Below are positions 61,791 to 64,000 of a stretch of DNA of 64,000 nucleotides, piece by piece. The stretch's first letter is position 1; the number at the start of each line of letters is the position of its first letter. The position numbers were made by a program, and so were the translations under genes. Under the pieces are notes generated by a model that saw only the letters and a list, made by a program, of their open reading frames with translations, had not been told where the DNA came from and ran no database searches. Source of the stretch: Saccoglossus kowalevskii (taxonomy: Eukaryota > Hemichordata > Enteropneusta > Harrimaniidae). The DNA is taken from positions 1 through 64,000 of the forward strand of contig NW_003112829.1 of assembly GCF_000003605.2 (NCBI RefSeq), in the 5' to 3' direction.

Positions 61791-63180
61791 CCCTAACTGC
61801 ACACTACTTTGACTTGTAGATAACGGGACTGTAGCCCGAATTGTAGACTACTTTGACTTGTAGATAACGGGACTGTAGCCCGAATTGTAGACTACTTTGA
61901 CTCGTAGATAACGGGACTATAGCCCGAACTGTACACTACTTTGACTAGTAGATAACGGGACTGTAGCCCGAACTGTACACTACTTTGAATAGTAGAAACG
62001 GGACTGTAGCCCGAACTGTACACTACTTTGACGAGTAGATAACGGGACTGTAGCCCGAACTGTACCCTACTTTGAATAGTAGATAACGGGACTGTAGCCC
62101 GAACTGTACGCAATTTTGACTACTAGATAACGGGACTCTAGCCCGAACTGTACACTACTTTGCCGAGTAGATAACGGAACTGTAGCCCGAACTGTACATT
62201 ACTTTGAATAGTAGATAACGAGACTGTAGCCCGAACTGTACACTACTTTGACTAGTAGATAACGGGACTGTAGCCCGAACTGTTCACTACTTTGACTAGT
62301 AGATAACGGGACTATAGCACGAACTGTACACTACTTTGACGAGTAGATAACGGGACTGTAGCCCGAACTGTACACTACTTTGACTAGTAGACAACGGGAC
62401 TGCAGCCCGAACTGTACACTACTTTGAATAGCTGATAACGGGACTGTAGCCCTAACTGTACACTACTTTGAAGAGTAGATAACGGACTGTAGCCCGAACT
62501 GTACACTAATGTTGACTAGTAGATAACGGGACGGTAGCCTATACTGTACAATACTTTGAATAGTAGATAACGGGACTGTAGCCCGAACTGTACACTACTT
62601 TGACTAGTAGATAACGGGACTGTAGCCCGAACTGTACACTACTTTGAATAGTAGAAACGGGACTGTAGCCCGAACTGTACACTACTTTGACGAGTAGATA
62701 ACGGGACTGTAGCCCGAACTGTACCCTACTTTGAATAGTAGATAACGGGACTGTAGCCCGAACTGTACGCAATTTTGACTACTAGATAACGGGACTCTAG
62801 CCCGAACTGTACACTACTTTGACGAGTAGATAACGGGACTGTAGCCCGAACTGTACACTACTTTGACTAGTAGACAACGGGACTGTAGCCCGAACTGTAC
62901 ACTACTTTGAATAGTAGATAACGGGACTGTAGCCCTAACTGTACACTACTTTGAAGAGTAGATAACGAGACTGTAGCCCGAACTGTACACTAATGTTGAC
63001 TAGTAGATAACGGGACGGTAGCCTATACTGTACAATACTTTGAATAGTAGATAACGGGACTGTAGCCCGAACTGTACACTACTTTGAAAAGTAGATAACG
63101 GGACTGTAGCCCGAACTGTACACTACTTTGAATAGTAGATAACGGGACCGTAGCCCGAACTGTACGCTACTTTGAATAGT
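61791..63180 (+). repeat. Right copy of the 55-56 / 62-63 kb duplication
   Basis: Partner of 55.0-56.4 kb at +6,758/6,759. The first duplicated segment (53.3 and 59.5 kb) is offset 6,225, so this side holds about 534 bp more between the two markers. Private changes: TTTGCCGAGTAG and AACGGACTGTAG (one G run shortened). Confidence 0.85.
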
Positions 63181-64000
63181 AGATAACGGGACTGTAGCCC
63201 GAACTGTACACTACTTTGAATAGCAGATAACGGGACTGTAGCCCGAACTGTACACCACTTTAAATAGTAGATAAAGGGACTGTAGCCCGAATTGTACACT
63301 ACTTTGACTACGAGATAACGGGACTGTAGCCCGAATTGTACACAAATGTTGAATAGTAGATAACGGGACTGTAGCCCAAATTGTACACTACTTTGACTAC
63401 TAGAAAACCGGACAGTAGCCCAAACTGTACACTACTTTAACTAGTAGATAACGGGACTCTAGCCCGAACTGCACACTACTATTGACTAGTTGATAAAGGG
63501 ACTCTAGCCCGAACTGCACACTACTATTGACTAGTCGATAAAGGGACTCTAGCCCGAACTGCACACTGCTATTGACTAGTAGATAACGGGACTGTAGCGC
63601 GAACTGCACACTACTATTGACTAGTAGATAACGGGACTGTAGCGCGAACTGCACACTACTATTGACTAGTCGATAAAGGGACTGTTTCTCGAACTGTACA
63701 CTACTGTTGGCTAGTAGATAACGGGACTGTAGCCCGAACTGTACACTACTTTAACTAGTAGATAACGGGACTATATCCCGAACTGTACACTACTTTGACG
63801 AGTAGATAACGGGACTGTAGCCCGAACTGTAGACTACTTTGACTCGCAGATAACGGGACTATAGCCCGAACTGTACACTACTTTGACTAGTAGATAACGG
63901 GACTGTAGCCCGAACTGTACACTACTTTGACGAGTAGATAACGGGACTGTAGCCCGAACTGTACATTACTTTGAATAGTAGATAACGGGACTGTAGCCCG
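63181..64000 (+). repeat. Run-up and G-block 18, then mixed monomers to the window end
   Basis: ACACCACTTTAAATAG, CTACGAGATAAC and GACTACTAGAAAACCGG lead into G-block 18 (63,393-63,715), where GTTGATAAAGGGACTCTAG and CACTGCTATTG are private. The window ends in mid-monomer, so the array continues. Confidence 0.85.

Larger units (their letters stand above)
1..64000 (+). repeat. 44-bp satellite array spanning the window
   Basis: Successive TGTAGCCCGA motifs fall 44 bp apart wherever I measured (for example 19,081 and 19,125). The monomer has a TAGTAGATAACGGG core, a GCCCGAACTGTAC core and an ACTACTTTGA linker. ACTGTA occurs twice per monomer, 12 bp apart. CTACT and AGTAG form a 5-bp inverted repeat across the linker. 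All monomers run in one direction except one 27-bp inverted piece at 50,021. Neighbouring monomers differ, while blocks of many monomers recur kilobases away, which is the signature of higher-order repeats shaped by unequal exchange or replication-based duplication. The array continues past both window ends. I do not recognise it as a named satellite family. Confidence 0.98.

Noticed and set aside
1-64000. CRISPR array
   Set aside because: Repeats are contiguous 44-bp units with no unique spacers, and there are no cas genes.
1-64000. CENP-B box in the monomer (ends in CGGGA)
   Set aside because: Aligning on CGGG, the required TTCG and central A are not matched. Only the CGGG half and scattered bases agree.
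1-64000. Telomeric repeat, rDNA spacer, tRNA or snRNA genes
   Set aside because: No TTAGGG-like arrays, no rRNA-like sequence, and no cloverleaf or pol III A/B-box pattern was seen.

Overview
The window is one uninterrupted tandem satellite array with no recognisable gene. Essentially every base from 1 to 64,000 belongs to, or is embedded in, head-to-tail copies of a monomer of 44 bp. The monomer has a TAGTAGATAACGGG core, a GCCCGAACTGTAC core and an ACTACTTTGA linker. Its consensus is 43% GC and carries two CpGs. Dividing 64,000 by 44 gives about 1,450 monomers. The array runs off both ends of the window. Scale and structure (single orientation, layered duplications, CpG-decay variants) point to a eukaryotic chromosome, probably centromeric, pericentromeric or subtelomeric heterochromatin. 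The sequence does not let me name the species.

The array is a mosaic of monomer subfamilies arranged into higher-order repeats. Main subfamilies: (1) the GAATAGTAG consensus; (2) the GACTAGTAG / GACGAGTAG forms; (3) AAATAGTAGATAAAGGG followed by GCACGAAC and CTACTTCG; (4) the 'G-block', about 5 to 8 monomers with GTCGATAAAGGGACTGTTT and GAACTGCACAC, seen in 18 places; (5) a 15.3-18.3 kb domain rich in ACACAAATGTTGAC linkers and GCACAAACTG; (6) a 'P-block' with a perfect 16-bp palindrome TACAGCTCGAGCTGTA, usually paired about 600-650 bp apart; (7) a small divergent GGTACC-bearing cluster at 26.7-27.0 kb.

The only clearly non-satellite sequence is a 125-bp insert, present nine times between 16 and 51 kb (one copy truncated). 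It holds two inverted repeats, an ATGGCGGC motif that opens an 8-codon ORF, and an AATAAA hexamer at its right end. It has spread with its flanking monomers as part of a higher-order unit, not by repeated insertion. In four units it lies exactly 349 bp to the right of a palindrome.

Layout: 0-15 kb is a G-block/consensus/GACGAG mosaic with a 1.06-kb tandem duplication and a 2.16-kb unit. 15-18 kb is the AAATGTT domain with two inserts. 18-27 kb includes a duplicate of the 11-12.5 kb segment 11.0 kb away. 27-32 kb is mixed then consensus-rich. 32-51 kb is the insert/palindrome higher-order domain, interrupted by 40-46 kb material related to 8-13 kb and 27-30 kb. 52-64 kb holds two copies of a roughly 6.2-6.8 kb segment.

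The minus-strand open frames (about 65-158 codons) are a by-product of the monomer: 44 is not a multiple of 3, and the single minus-strand stop per monomer is lost in common variants. Those whose start I checked begin at GTG. I annotate no protein gene, tRNA, rRNA, CRISPR, LTR element or other virus-like element. All alignments were made by eye, so boundaries are approximate to about one monomer unless stated.
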